A stretch of DNA of 64,000 nucleotides. It comes from CAYFTL01 sp964346145. GTDB lineage: Bacteria; Bacillota; Clostridia; Christensenellales; Aristaeellaceae. Every line of letters starts with the position of its first letter. Position 1 is the first letter of the stretch. The position numbers and the translations under genes were made by a program. Of the stretch, positions 35,003-43,035 are shown piece by piece. The notes below the pieces were generated by a model, which saw nothing but the letters and a program-made list of their open reading frames with translations, was not told the DNA's origin and made no database searches. The stretch covers positions 20,462 through 84,461 of the forward strand of contig CAYFTL010000004.1 of NCBI GenBank assembly GCA_964346145.1, given 5' to 3'.

Positions 35003-36478
35003 ATGAAGAAACACTCTATTAAAACGGTCAATAGCCCCTTTGTGAGCGCAATATACAGAACCGCGGACCGCGTAATTTCTCAAGCGATCAGCCTCGTCGT
35101 TTCTTTGGTGTTGGCCAGGATTCTTTCTCCTGAGGATTACGCTCCGGTAACCATGGTGACCGTAGTGATCACCATATTGAACGTGTTTGTGGATTCGGGT
35201 TTGACCGATGCGCTGATCCAAAAGAAAGCGCCGGATGATTTGGACTATTCCAGCGCATTGCTGATGGGTTTTGTGGTATCGATAACCATATATTTAGCAA
35301 TTCTACTGTTGTCGCCTCTTATTGCTTCTTCCTATGGAATGGACATTTTGGTTCCGGTTTTGCGGATCATGGGTTTGAAATTGCTACTGGTTCCAGCCAA
35401 CGGTGTGCTACACGCCTATGTGTCCAAGCGGATGATGCACCATGTGTATTTTAAAGCCAGCGTAGTAGCTAGCTTGGCTTCAGGCGTGCTGGGCATTGTG
35501 ATGGCAGTCTTGGGTTACGGCGTTTGGGCGTTGGTTGTCCAATATTTGGTGTTCTCTGCGGTCAGTGTGTTGCTGTTGTATTTGATGAGCGGTTATCGCT
35601 TCAGTGTTAGATTTTCTTGGCAGCGCTGCAAAAGCTTATTTTCCTTCGGATGGAAAGTGCTGGCATCTTCCTTGATGGATGTGGGGTATGAAGAAGCCAG
35701 AAAGCTGATCATTCCCTTTAAACACCAGGATGTAGAGCTTTCCTTTTATTCAAAGGGGCAGCAGTTGCCTCAGCTTATCTCCAACAACGTTAGTATATCG
35801 GCTATCTCTGTATTGTTTCCGGTCTTTTCGTCCATACAGGATGACAAGAAACGGTTGCACAGCGCTTTGCGGCGCTCGGCAAAAGTCAGTTCGTATTTGA
35901 TTTTTCCAATTATGATAGGGTTTATGGCGGTCTCCGAGTTGTTTGTACGCGTGATTATGACCGAAAAGTGGCTGCCTGCTGCGGCATATATGCAAATATT
36001 TTGTTTGATGTATATGCTAAAACCCCAGTACAGCATACACAAGTCGGTCCTAAAAGGGCTTGGCAAGAGTGGGCTTTTGCTCAAGCTGAGCATAATTGAA
36101 AAAATAGTGGGCATTATTGCGCTGGTGTGCGTGCTGAACTATAGCCCGGTGGTGCTGGCGTGGAGCGCGGTAGGAACCTACGTGTTTGGCACTTTTTTGA
36201 TGATGTGTACTTCGCGCCAGTTGGTGGGGTACACCTTTGCGGAGCAGATGAGGGACACCCTGCCTTATTTGCTGTTGTCCATACCCATGGGCGTTGCAGC
36301 ATGGTTTGTTACGCGTTTGCCGGTGCCGGGCGTTGCAGCTTTGTGCTTAGCGGTGTGTGCGGGGATTGTCGCCTACATAGTTTTGAGCGCGCTCTTTCGG
36401 GTTGACAGCTACAAATATCTGCTTGATTTGCTGCGCAGCAGCTTAAAAAAGTTAAAAGATAAAACAAATTCATTCTAA
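35003..36478 (+). CDS. lipopolysaccharide/teichuronic-type flippase (MOP superfamily)
   Basis: Integral membrane protein of 491 residues with about 14 predicted transmembrane segments, in the polysaccharide biosynthesis (Wzx/TuaB-like) branch of the MOP superfamily. The N-terminal AISLVVSLVLARILSPEDYA with VFVDSGLTDALIQKK is typical. It would move lipid-linked oligosaccharide units across the membrane. It closes the glycan cluster. No polymerase (Wzy) or ligase is visible, so these functions must lie elsewhere or the product is not polymerised. Confidence 0.88.
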   Translation: MKKHSIKTVNSPFVSAIYRTADRVISQAISLVVSLVLARILSPEDYAPVTMVTVVITILNVFVDSGLTDALIQKKAPDDLDYSSALLMGFVVSITIYLAILLLSPLIASSYGMDILVPVLRIMGLKLLLVPANGVLHAYVSKRMMHHVYFKASVVASLASGVLGIVMAVLGYGVWALVVQYLVFSAVSVLLLYLMSGYRFSVRFSWQRCKSLFSFGWKVLASSLMDVGYEEARKLIIPFKHQDVELSFYSKGQQLPQLISNNVSISAISVLFPVFSSIQDDKKRLHSALRRSAKVSSYLIFPIMIGFMAVSELFVRVIMTEKWLPAAAYMQIFCLMYMLKPQYSIHKSVLKGLGKSGLLLKLSIIEKIVGIIALVCVLNYSPVVLAWSAVGTYVFGTFLMMCTSRQLVGYTFAEQMRDTLPYLLLSIPMGVAAWFVTRLPVPGVAALCLAVCAGIVAYIVLSALFRVDSYKYLLDLLRSSLKKLKDKTNSF

Positions 36479-36490
36479 CGATGTAGTGGT

Positions 36491-36518
36491 TTGACAGTGA
36501 GCCATTACATGCTATAAT
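36491..36518 (+). promoter_or_regulatory. consensus promoter for the Gfo/Idh/MocA gene
   Basis: Perfect TTGACA (36491-36496) and TATAAT (36513-36518) with a 16-base spacer start just after the flippase gene. Confidence 0.85.
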
Positions 36519-36599
36519 AAAGTCACGTTGCTATGAAATGAACTATTTCGGCACGGTTTTATTATGTACACAACATATGTGTCAATGGAGGAAAATAGC

Positions 36600-37676
36600 A
36601 TGGAAAAGCTTAAAGCGGGAATTATCGGTTGTGGCGGAATTGCCAACGGCAAACATTTGCCTTCGATTCGCGAAACCGGCCAGGTAGACATGGTGGCCTT
36701 TTGCGATATCATCGTGGAACGCGCTGAAAAAGCGGCCGAAGAATACGGTGTTGAAGGCGCCAAAGTGTTTGAAGATTACAAAGATCTTCTGAAGTTGGAT
36801 CTGGATATGGTATATGTTTGCACGCCCAACCGTGCCCACTCGTTCATTACGGTGGATGCACTGGACAGCGGCAAAAACGTGCTGTGCGAAAAGCCCATGG
36901 CCATCAACTACGAAGAAGCCAAAAAGATGTTGGATGCTGCTGCGCGCAACAACAAGCTGCTGAGCATCGGCTACCAGAGCCGCTACCGTGCAGACAGCCA
37001 ATACCTGAAGGCCGAGTGCAAAAAAGGCACTTTAGGCGATATCTACTTTGCTAAGGCCAACGCAATCCGCCGCCGCGCGGTGCCCACCTGGGGCGTATTC
37101 CTCAACGAGTATGAGCAGGGTGGCGGTCCGCTGATCGATATCGGCACCCATGCCCTCGACCTCACTTTGTGGATGATGGACAACTACAAACCCAAGTATG
37201 CGGTGGGAACCACCTACCATGCTTTGAACAATGATACCGACACCGGCAACGCCTGGGGCGACTGGGATCCGGAAAAGTTCACGGTGGAAGACAGCGCTTT
37301 CGGTTTTGTGGTTATGGAAAACGGCGCTACCATCATGCTCAGTTCCAGCTGGGCGCTAAACACCTTGGATGTGGAAGAAGCCACTACCACCCTTTCGGGT
37401 ACTAAGGCCGGTGCCGACATGCACGACGGCTTGCGCATCAATGGCGTAAAAAATGGCCGTCAGTATGTGGAAAAGCCCGATCTGGATGCGGGCGGTGTTG
37501 CGTTCTTCGAAGGCGGCAGCCAAAAGCCTGAGGTGCTGGAACAACACACCTTCATCAACGCAGTGCGCGGCAAGGGCGAGCTGACCGTGAAGCCCGAGCA
37601 GGCCATCGTGGTTACCCGCATCTTGGAAGCGATCTATGAATCGGCCAAGACCGGCAAACCCGTATACTTTGACTAA
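36600..37676 (+). CDS. Gfo/Idh/MocA family oxidoreductase
   Basis: NAD(P)-dependent sugar or inositol-type dehydrogenase of 358 residues. The N-terminal Rossmann motif GIIGCGGIANGKHLPSI, the cofactor/catalytic CEKPMA near residue 98 (EKP), and the C-terminal substrate domain with GGGPLIDIGTHALDLTLWMM (His of the catalytic site) are present. ATG 36600 has GGAGG 9 bases upstream; the longer frame from 36564 is unsupported. It is a single-gene unit with a consensus promoter and a strong terminator, implying high expression. Substrate cannot be told from sequence; codon use is GC-richer and more even than in the flanking glycan genes, as in highly expressed genes. Confidence 0.9.
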   Translation: MEKLKAGIIGCGGIANGKHLPSIRETGQVDMVAFCDIIVERAEKAAEEYGVEGAKVFEDYKDLLKLDLDMVYVCTPNRAHSFITVDALDSGKNVLCEKPMAINYEEAKKMLDAAARNNKLLSIGYQSRYRADSQYLKAECKKGTLGDIYFAKANAIRRRAVPTWGVFLNEYEQGGGPLIDIGTHALDLTLWMMDNYKPKYAVGTTYHALNNDTDTGNAWGDWDPEKFTVEDSAFGFVVMENGATIMLSSSWALNTLDVEEATTTLSGTKAGADMHDGLRINGVKNGRQYVEKPDLDAGGVAFFEGGSQKPEVLEQHTFINAVRGKGELTVKPEQAIVVTRILEAIYESAKTGKPVYFD

Positions 37677-37682
37677 TTAAGC

Positions 37683-37726
37683 AAAAAAGATCGACCCTTG
37701 AAATTTTTCATGAGTCGATCTTTTTT
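37683..37726. terminator. terminator after the Gfo/Idh/MocA gene
   Basis: A 13-bp perfect stem (37683-37695 with 37714-37726) includes A6 and T6 runs, so it could work in both directions. Confidence 0.85.
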
Positions 37727-37776
37727 GTGTGGGAACACTATGTTCATCATTTTGAAGGGGAATATTTGTAAAAAAC

Positions 37777-39114
37777 TTACAGCAAAGATTTCTTCCATTT
37801 GCCTTTTTTGTAAAATATGTAGGAGAGCACCGCAGCCAGCGTCCACCCTATCGGCCAGGAAGTCCAGACACCGATGCTGCCGAAGGGGCCGGATAGCGCG
37901 TAGCTGAGAATTACGCGCAGCAGCAAATCGGCAAAGGTGGCGATCATAAACTCGCGCATTACCCCTGCTCCCCTGAGTACTCCGTCACACACCAGCTTAA
38001 ACATGATTGCAGGATAGAAAAGGGCGACGATCCGCAAAAAAGTCACTGTAGTCTCCAAAGCCTGCGGGCTAGGGTCGCGCACAAATAGCTTAGCCATTTG
38101 TGTGCTAAACAGCAGGTACAATATTAAAAAGGGTAGCGCCACTACAAGCCCCATGGTGATGCCGACCTTCCAGCCTTTTTCCACTCGATCCATCTTGCCT
38201 GCGCCCACATTTTGGGCGGAGAAGCTGGAAACTGCGCTGGAAATGGTGGAAAAAGAGGTGATGGCAAAGGTGTTTAAGCGTATAGCAGAAGAGTATCCGG
38301 CCAGCACTTCTGCACCAAAGCCGTTGACCACATACTGCACGAGCAAGTTACCCACCGAAACGAAGGATTGTTGTAAAATGCTGGGGATAGCCATCCGACT
38401 TATTTTTTTCAGGATTTGTGCAGAAAACAAAACCGGCCGCTCCGTGGAATGGAACCTACGCAACCGTCGCAGCAAAACGATCAATGAAAGAATGGACGCG
38501 ATCCCTTGACAGATGAAGGTTGCCCAGGCCACGCCGGCCACGTCCCAAGCAAAACAAATCACAAAAATTAGGTTTAAGGCGATGTTGCCCAAAGAAGAGG
38601 CTAGCAAAAAATAAAAAGGCGTTCTGGAATCGCCCAAAGCGGTAAACACTCCGGTGCAGATGTTGTACAAAAATAAAAAAGCCAACCCGCCAATATATAC
38701 TTTTAAATAGATAGCGGAATCGTCAAACACTTTTGCGGGTGTGTTCAGAAGGGTAAGTATGGTGTCGCTGAAAATCAATCCTAAAACGGTGAGCAACGCC
38801 GCCACGACCATCACACCGATGATAGAGGTGGTGATCGCCGTTTTCATATCCTTGTAGTCCTTGGCCCCAAACAATTGGGAAATTACGATAGAACAACCTA
38901 TGTTTGCCCCTGCTGCGATGGCCAAAAAAATCATTGTAATTGAGTACGAGGCACCTATAGCAGCAACTGCAGCCTCTCTACTTTGGGCAAATTGGCCCAC
39001 GACTACGCTGTCGGCTATGCTGTAAAGCTGTTGAAAAACGATGCCTAGAAACATGGGCAATGTGAATTTGATTAGCAATTTGCTGGGTTTTCCTACGGTA
39101 AGATCGTGAATCAT
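37777..39114 (-). CDS. MATE family multidrug/cation antiporter
   Basis: Integral membrane protein of 445 residues with about 12 helices in two MATE repeats. The N-terminal LTVGKPSKLLIKFTLPMFLGIVFQQLYSIAD and VVGQFAQSREAAVAAIGAS are classic for the DinF/NorM-like clostridial subfamily. Such proteins export cationic compounds in exchange for Na+ or H+, which would fit a Na+-based energetic scheme, but coupling ion cannot be read here. A minus-strand TATAAT (plus 39152-39157 region) lies upstream; no convincing -35 was found. Confidence 0.9.
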   Translation of the reverse strand: MIHDLTVGKPSKLLIKFTLPMFLGIVFQQLYSIADSVVVGQFAQSREAAVAAIGASYSITMIFLAIAAGANIGCSIVISQLFGAKDYKDMKTAITTSIIGVMVVAALLTVLGLIFSDTILTLLNTPAKVFDDSAIYLKVYIGGLAFLFLYNICTGVFTALGDSRTPFYFLLASSLGNIALNLIFVICFAWDVAGVAWATFICQGIASILSLIVLLRRLRRFHSTERPVLFSAQILKKISRMAIPSILQQSFVSVGNLLVQYVVNGFGAEVLAGYSSAIRLNTFAITSFSTISSAVSSFSAQNVGAGKMDRVEKGWKVGITMGLVVALPFLILYLLFSTQMAKLFVRDPSPQALETTVTFLRIVALFYPAIMFKLVCDGVLRGAGVMREFMIATFADLLLRVILSYALSGPFGSIGVWTSWPIGWTLAAVLSYIFYKKGKWKKSLL

Positions 39115-39268
39115 TCCCTATCTCCTTTGTTTATGCTGTCAATGTCTTTCTATTATAGCATTATCTGTTTCCTTCTTGCCAGTCCAACCTCCTTTTAACA
39201 ATCGAAGGGTTATTTCGGCATTTATACGGGTTATAAAATAAATGAAATGAAAAAGGATGGTGACTTTT

Positions 39269-40225
39269 ATGGTTATCAAATCAAATAAAATAACGGTCGT
39301 TGGTGCAGGTCAGGTGGGCGCGACGACAGCGTACACGCTGTTGCTTTCCGGGTTGGCCAGCGAACTGGTGTTGATAGACTTAAACAAAGAAAAGGCGTAC
39401 GGTGAGGTGCTGGATTTGGCCCACGGCATTCCGCTGTGCCCACCGGCCGATATCATCAGTGGAGACTATGCGGATGCAAAGGATTCCGATATTGTAATCA
39501 TTACTGCGGGTGCCAACATGCGCCCGGGGGAGACGCGCATGGATTTATTGCGCAAAAATGTGAAGGTGTTTGAATCCATTGTTCCCCAAATTGTGCAGCA
39601 CGCACCCAACGCATTGCTGTTGGTGGTGACCAACCCGGTCGACGTATTGACCTACGTGACCCAAAAAGTTTCCGGCTTGCCCAAGAATCGAGTCATCGGC
39701 TCAGGTACGGTGCTGGATACATCCAGGCTTCGTTACTTGCTCAGCCGGTATTCCGGTGTGGATGCGCGCAATGTGCACACCTACGTGCTGGGCGAACACG
39801 GCGATACAGAGCTGCCGGTTTGGAGCCTGACCAACATTGCGGGCATGGGCTTGGACGAATACTGCGCGCTACACGATAAGTGCGAAGGAAAGCTTTCCGA
39901 AATCGTTCGCGAACAGTTTGCCAGCCAGGTTAGGGATGTAGCTTATACCATCATCGAATCCAAGGGCGCCACATTTTATGCGGTAGCCTTGGCGGTGCGC
40001 CGCATCGTGGAGTCCATTTTGCGCAACGAACAGTCGATCCTGACGATCTCTTCCTTGATAGAAGGTCCCTACGGCTTAAAGGACGTATGCTTGAGCTTGC
40101 CTACGGTGGTAGGCGCTGCTGGGGTGCACAACATATTGCCGGTGCATTTAAACGAAGAGGAGCTTACCCAGCTTTATCGATCAGCGGATTCCATTAAGAG
40201 TGCAATCCTGGAAATTGGATACTAA
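39269..40225 (+). CDS. L-lactate dehydrogenase-like 2-hydroxyacid dehydrogenase
   Basis: LDH/MDH-superfamily enzyme of 318 residues. NAD site VVGAGQVGATTAYTLL with Asp37 (VLIDLN), catalytic Arg90 (equivalent to Arg109), Asp150 and Arg153 (LDTSRLR), and catalytic His177 (LGEHGDTE) are all in place, as is the GAT before FYAVA. The specificity loop is unusual: standard L-LDH has GANQKPGETR, here it is GANMRPGETR, so the pyruvate-selecting Gln102 is Met84 and Lys103 is Arg. ATG 39269 follows AAGGATGG; GTG 39257 is less likely. It could be an L-lactate dehydrogenase with relaxed specificity or an L-2-hydroxyacid dehydrogenase for larger side chains. Confidence 0.85.
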   Translation: MVIKSNKITVVGAGQVGATTAYTLLLSGLASELVLIDLNKEKAYGEVLDLAHGIPLCPPADIISGDYADAKDSDIVIITAGANMRPGETRMDLLRKNVKVFESIVPQIVQHAPNALLLVVTNPVDVLTYVTQKVSGLPKNRVIGSGTVLDTSRLRYLLSRYSGVDARNVHTYVLGEHGDTELPVWSLTNIAGMGLDEYCALHDKCEGKLSEIVREQFASQVRDVAYTIIESKGATFYAVALAVRRIVESILRNEQSILTISSLIEGPYGLKDVCLSLPTVVGAAGVHNILPVHLNEEELTQLYRSADSIKSAILEIGY

Positions 40226-40241
40226 ATTTGCTTAACAAGGA

Positions 40242-40270
40242 GAACGGCTGTTGCGTAACGGCCGTTCCTT
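40242..40270 (+). terminator. terminator after the LDH-like gene
   Basis: An 11-bp stem with one G-U pair (40242-40252 with 40257-40267) has a GCGT loop but only a short T-rich end. Confidence 0.6.
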
Positions 40271-40313
40271 TGCGTGTTGAGCACAGATTTTTATGGAAAT
40301 TAACTTCGCGAGG

Positions 40314-40342
40314 TTGTAAATTCGGTTCGTTTTTATTATCAT
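40314..40342 (+). promoter_or_regulatory. candidate promoter for the DUF1846 gene
   Basis: TTGTAA (40314-40319), 17 bases, TATCAT (40337-40342), 40 bases before the start. Confidence 0.5.
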
Positions 40343-40382
40343 AAAACGTGGTATGTATCGACAAAGTGGAGGGGTCGCACAG

Positions 40383-41867
40383 ATGTTTAAACTTGGTTTT
40401 GATAGCGATAAGTACATTCAGATTCAGTCCGAACAAATCAGGCGCCGAATCGATTTATTTGGCGGCAAGTTGTATCTGGAGTTTGGCGGAAAACTGTTTG
40501 ACGATTACCATGCATCGCGGGTATTGCCCGGTTTTAAGCCGGATAGCAAAATCAATATGCTGTCCAGCATGAAGGAGCAGGCAGAAATTGTTATCGTCAT
40601 CAACGCGACCGACATTGAAAAAAGCAAAGTCCGAGGGGATTTGGGCATCACCTACGATATGGACGTGCTTCGTCTGATCGATGCCTTTCGCTCCATCGGT
40701 TTTTATGTGGGCAGTGTGGTCATCGCTCAATACAGCAACCATCCGACATGTGACGCATTCCAGCACAGGCTTGAGCGGCTGGGCATCAAGGTTTATCGCC
40801 ATTACACCATCGAAGGTTATCCCTCCAACATTCCATTGATCGTCAGCGATCAGGGGTTTGGCAAAAACGAATATATTGAAACCACGCGCTCGCTGGTAGT
40901 GCTTACCGCGCCCGGGCCGGGCAGCGGCAAAATGAGTACCTGCCTTTCTCAGCTCTACCATGATTACAAGCGGGGGATCAAGGCGGGCTATGCCAAGTTT
41001 GAAACCTTTCCCATTTGGAATATGCCTTTGAGGCATCCGGTAAACTTGGCTTATGAGGCAGCCACCGCAAACCTAAACGATGTAAATATGATTGATCCTT
41101 TCCACCTGGAAGCCTACGGCGAAACCGCGGTAAGCTACAACCGGGATGTGGAAATATTTCCGGTGCTCAACGCCATATTTGAGCGTATCCAGGGCGTATC
41201 GCCTTACAAATCGCCGACCGATATGGGCGTAAACATGGTAGGCAAATGCATTATCGACGATGAAGTCGTTTCCCGGGCCAGCAAGCAGGAGATTATCCGC
41301 CGGTATTACAGCGCCATGTGCTCCCGCCGCCAAGGGTTGACGGGGGAGGAAGAAGTATACAAAATTGAGCTGCTCATGAAACAGCTGGAACTTTCCACCG
41401 CCGATAGGCCTGTGGTCGATGTGGCATTGGAATTGGCCGAGGCCACCGGCAACCCGGCGGCGGCTGTTCAGCTGGAGGACGGGCGCATTATTACTGGGAA
41501 GACCTCGGCACTGCTGGGCGCTTCCTCGGCACTTTTGTTAAACGCATTGAAAGCGCTGGGCAATATCGATAAGGAGATTCACCTGATTTCGCCCGCCGTT
41601 ATTGAACCCATACAGGATTTAAAGGTCAATCATTTGGGCAATCACAACCCGCGTCTGCACACCGATGAGGTGCTCATTGCTCTGTCCATCAGCGCGGCCA
41701 CCAGCCCCATAGCTCAAAAGGCGCTGGATCAATTACACCGGTTGAAGGATTGTGAGCTGCACTCCACCGTCATCCTGTCCAGCGTAGACTCCAACGTGTT
41801 TCGAAAGCTGGGGGTTAATCTAACTTGTGAGCCCCGCTATCAAACCAAGAAGCTGTATCACAAATAG
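40383..41867 (+). CDS. DUF1846 family protein
   Basis: A 494-residue protein of the DUF1846 family, conserved in Firmicutes and some other anaerobes, without established biochemical function. Visible signatures: the start MFKLGFDSDKYIQIQSE, LYLEFGGKLFDDYHASRVLPGF, a central VVLTAPGPGSGKMSTCLSQLYHDY that resembles a nucleotide-binding loop, and MGVNMVGKCIIDDEV. There is no signal peptide or membrane helix. ATG 40383 has GGAGGGG 9 bases upstream; a longer frame from 40353 is not supported. The CBM9-like gene follows after 25 bases, so they are probably co-transcribed. Confidence 0.88.
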   Translation: MFKLGFDSDKYIQIQSEQIRRRIDLFGGKLYLEFGGKLFDDYHASRVLPGFKPDSKINMLSSMKEQAEIVIVINATDIEKSKVRGDLGITYDMDVLRLIDAFRSIGFYVGSVVIAQYSNHPTCDAFQHRLERLGIKVYRHYTIEGYPSNIPLIVSDQGFGKNEYIETTRSLVVLTAPGPGSGKMSTCLSQLYHDYKRGIKAGYAKFETFPIWNMPLRHPVNLAYEAATANLNDVNMIDPFHLEAYGETAVSYNRDVEIFPVLNAIFERIQGVSPYKSPTDMGVNMVGKCIIDDEVVSRASKQEIIRRYYSAMCSRRQGLTGEEEVYKIELLMKQLELSTADRPVVDVALELAEATGNPAAAVQLEDGRIITGKTSALLGASSALLLNALKALGNIDKEIHLISPAVIEPIQDLKVNHLGNHNPRLHTDEVLIALSISAATSPIAQKALDQLHRLKDCELHSTVILSSVDSNVFRKLGVNLTCEPRYQTKKLYHK

Positions 41868-41892
41868 AGACAATTTGAAGGAGGCGTTCTTT

Positions 41893-42942
41893 GTGTTGCC
41901 AGGCGTGAACGAACCGAAGATTCCCTTTGCCCCTCCGGTGTATATATGCCGCAAGAGCAAGCTGCCCTATCCGGGCAAACTGACCGGTCGGCTGGATAAA
42001 GCGTTTTGGGATCAGGCCGAACCTATCGTAAATTTTCATGATATCGAGGGCGATGTAAAGCCTGCCCCTGCCAAGCACACCGAGGTTCGGCTGACTTGGG
42101 ACGATGAGTGCCTCTACATCGGCGCCCGCCTGATGGATGACCAAATATGGGCCACGGTGCAGCAGCGCGATAAGGTTATTTTTGTGGACAACGACTTTGA
42201 AGTGTTTCTCTTGCCCAAGCACAATACCCACCGTTATTACGAGATTGAAATGAATGCAGCCAACGCCGTGTGGGATTTGATGATGCTCAAGCCCAACCGC
42301 GACCTGGTCAACCGCATTATTGCCTGGGACATCCATGGACTGGAAACCGCGGTATATATCGACGGGGAACTCAACAATCCAAACGCCGCCAACAAGTTTT
42401 GGTCGTTGGAAATCAAAATCCCCTGGTTTTCCTTGCGGGAATGTGAGGCGGATGAGTGCTATCCCAGCCACATTACGCCCGACTTGGGCGAGCTGTGGCG
42501 CATGAACTTCTCTCGGGTGGAGTATGATGTAGATATCATTAACGGCAAATACGAAAAACGCAAAGATGCAAAGAACGGGAAAGATTTACCGGAACACAAT
42601 TGGGTATGGGCGCCCACAGGTGCGATAGACATTCACATGCCAGAAATGTGGGGCTATCTGTTGTTCGCTGGCGCGGATGAGCAGTTGGAGTTTGCGCCGC
42701 CCGCCGATGAGAAAGTCGCCTGGGAGCTGCGCAAGCTTTACTACCGCCAGCGGAATTACGGGGTGCGCTTTGGCAAATATACCACTGACTTTGACCAGCT
42801 CAAAGAGGACGATACTTGGACGATCGATCCACAAATTGATGTTACGCCCAACTTGTTTGAAATATCGGCCGCTACCCAATCGGGGCGTCTGCACATCCGC
42901 GAAGACGGTCTACTCTGGAAAACGGAATCCAAAGATATGTAG
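41893..42942 (+). CDS. carbohydrate-binding family 9-like protein
   Basis: A 349-residue protein with a CBM9-like beta sandwich of the DOMON group in the first ~230 residues: LTGRLDKAFWDQAEPIVNF, TEVRLTWDDECLYIGARLMD, DNDFEVFLLP, YYEIEMNAANAVWDL, and WSLEIKIPWFSL. These match the CBM9-like proteins found in glycan-use loci. The C-terminal ~100 residues are not recognised. There is no signal peptide, so it is predicted to be cytoplasmic, odd for a binding module. Start GTG 41893 is chosen because AAGGAGGCG (41878-41886) lies 7 bases upstream. Co-directional with the DUF1846 gene and followed by a strong terminator. Confidence 0.78.
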   Translation: MLPGVNEPKIPFAPPVYICRKSKLPYPGKLTGRLDKAFWDQAEPIVNFHDIEGDVKPAPAKHTEVRLTWDDECLYIGARLMDDQIWATVQQRDKVIFVDNDFEVFLLPKHNTHRYYEIEMNAANAVWDLMMLKPNRDLVNRIIAWDIHGLETAVYIDGELNNPNAANKFWSLEIKIPWFSLRECEADECYPSHITPDLGELWRMNFSRVEYDVDIINGKYEKRKDAKNGKDLPEHNWVWAPTGAIDIHMPEMWGYLLFAGADEQLEFAPPADEKVAWELRKLYYRQRNYGVRFGKYTTDFDQLKEDDTWTIDPQIDVTPNLFEISAATQSGRLHIREDGLLWKTESKDM

Positions 42943-42976
42943 TGGCGTTCACTCGGTTTAATTCATCACCAAAAAT

Positions 42977-43020
42977 GGCACCGGATTCAGGCATCTGCCT
43001 TGAAATCCGGTGCCGTTTTT
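42977..43020. terminator. bidirectional terminator between convergent genes
   Basis: An 11-bp perfect stem (GGCACCGGATT at 42977-42987 with 43004-43014), a smaller inner pairing and T5 follow the CBM9-like gene; the other strand also carries a T run and can end the ABC exporter operon. Confidence 0.85.
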
Positions 43021-43035
43021 ACTCATCCCGTTGCC

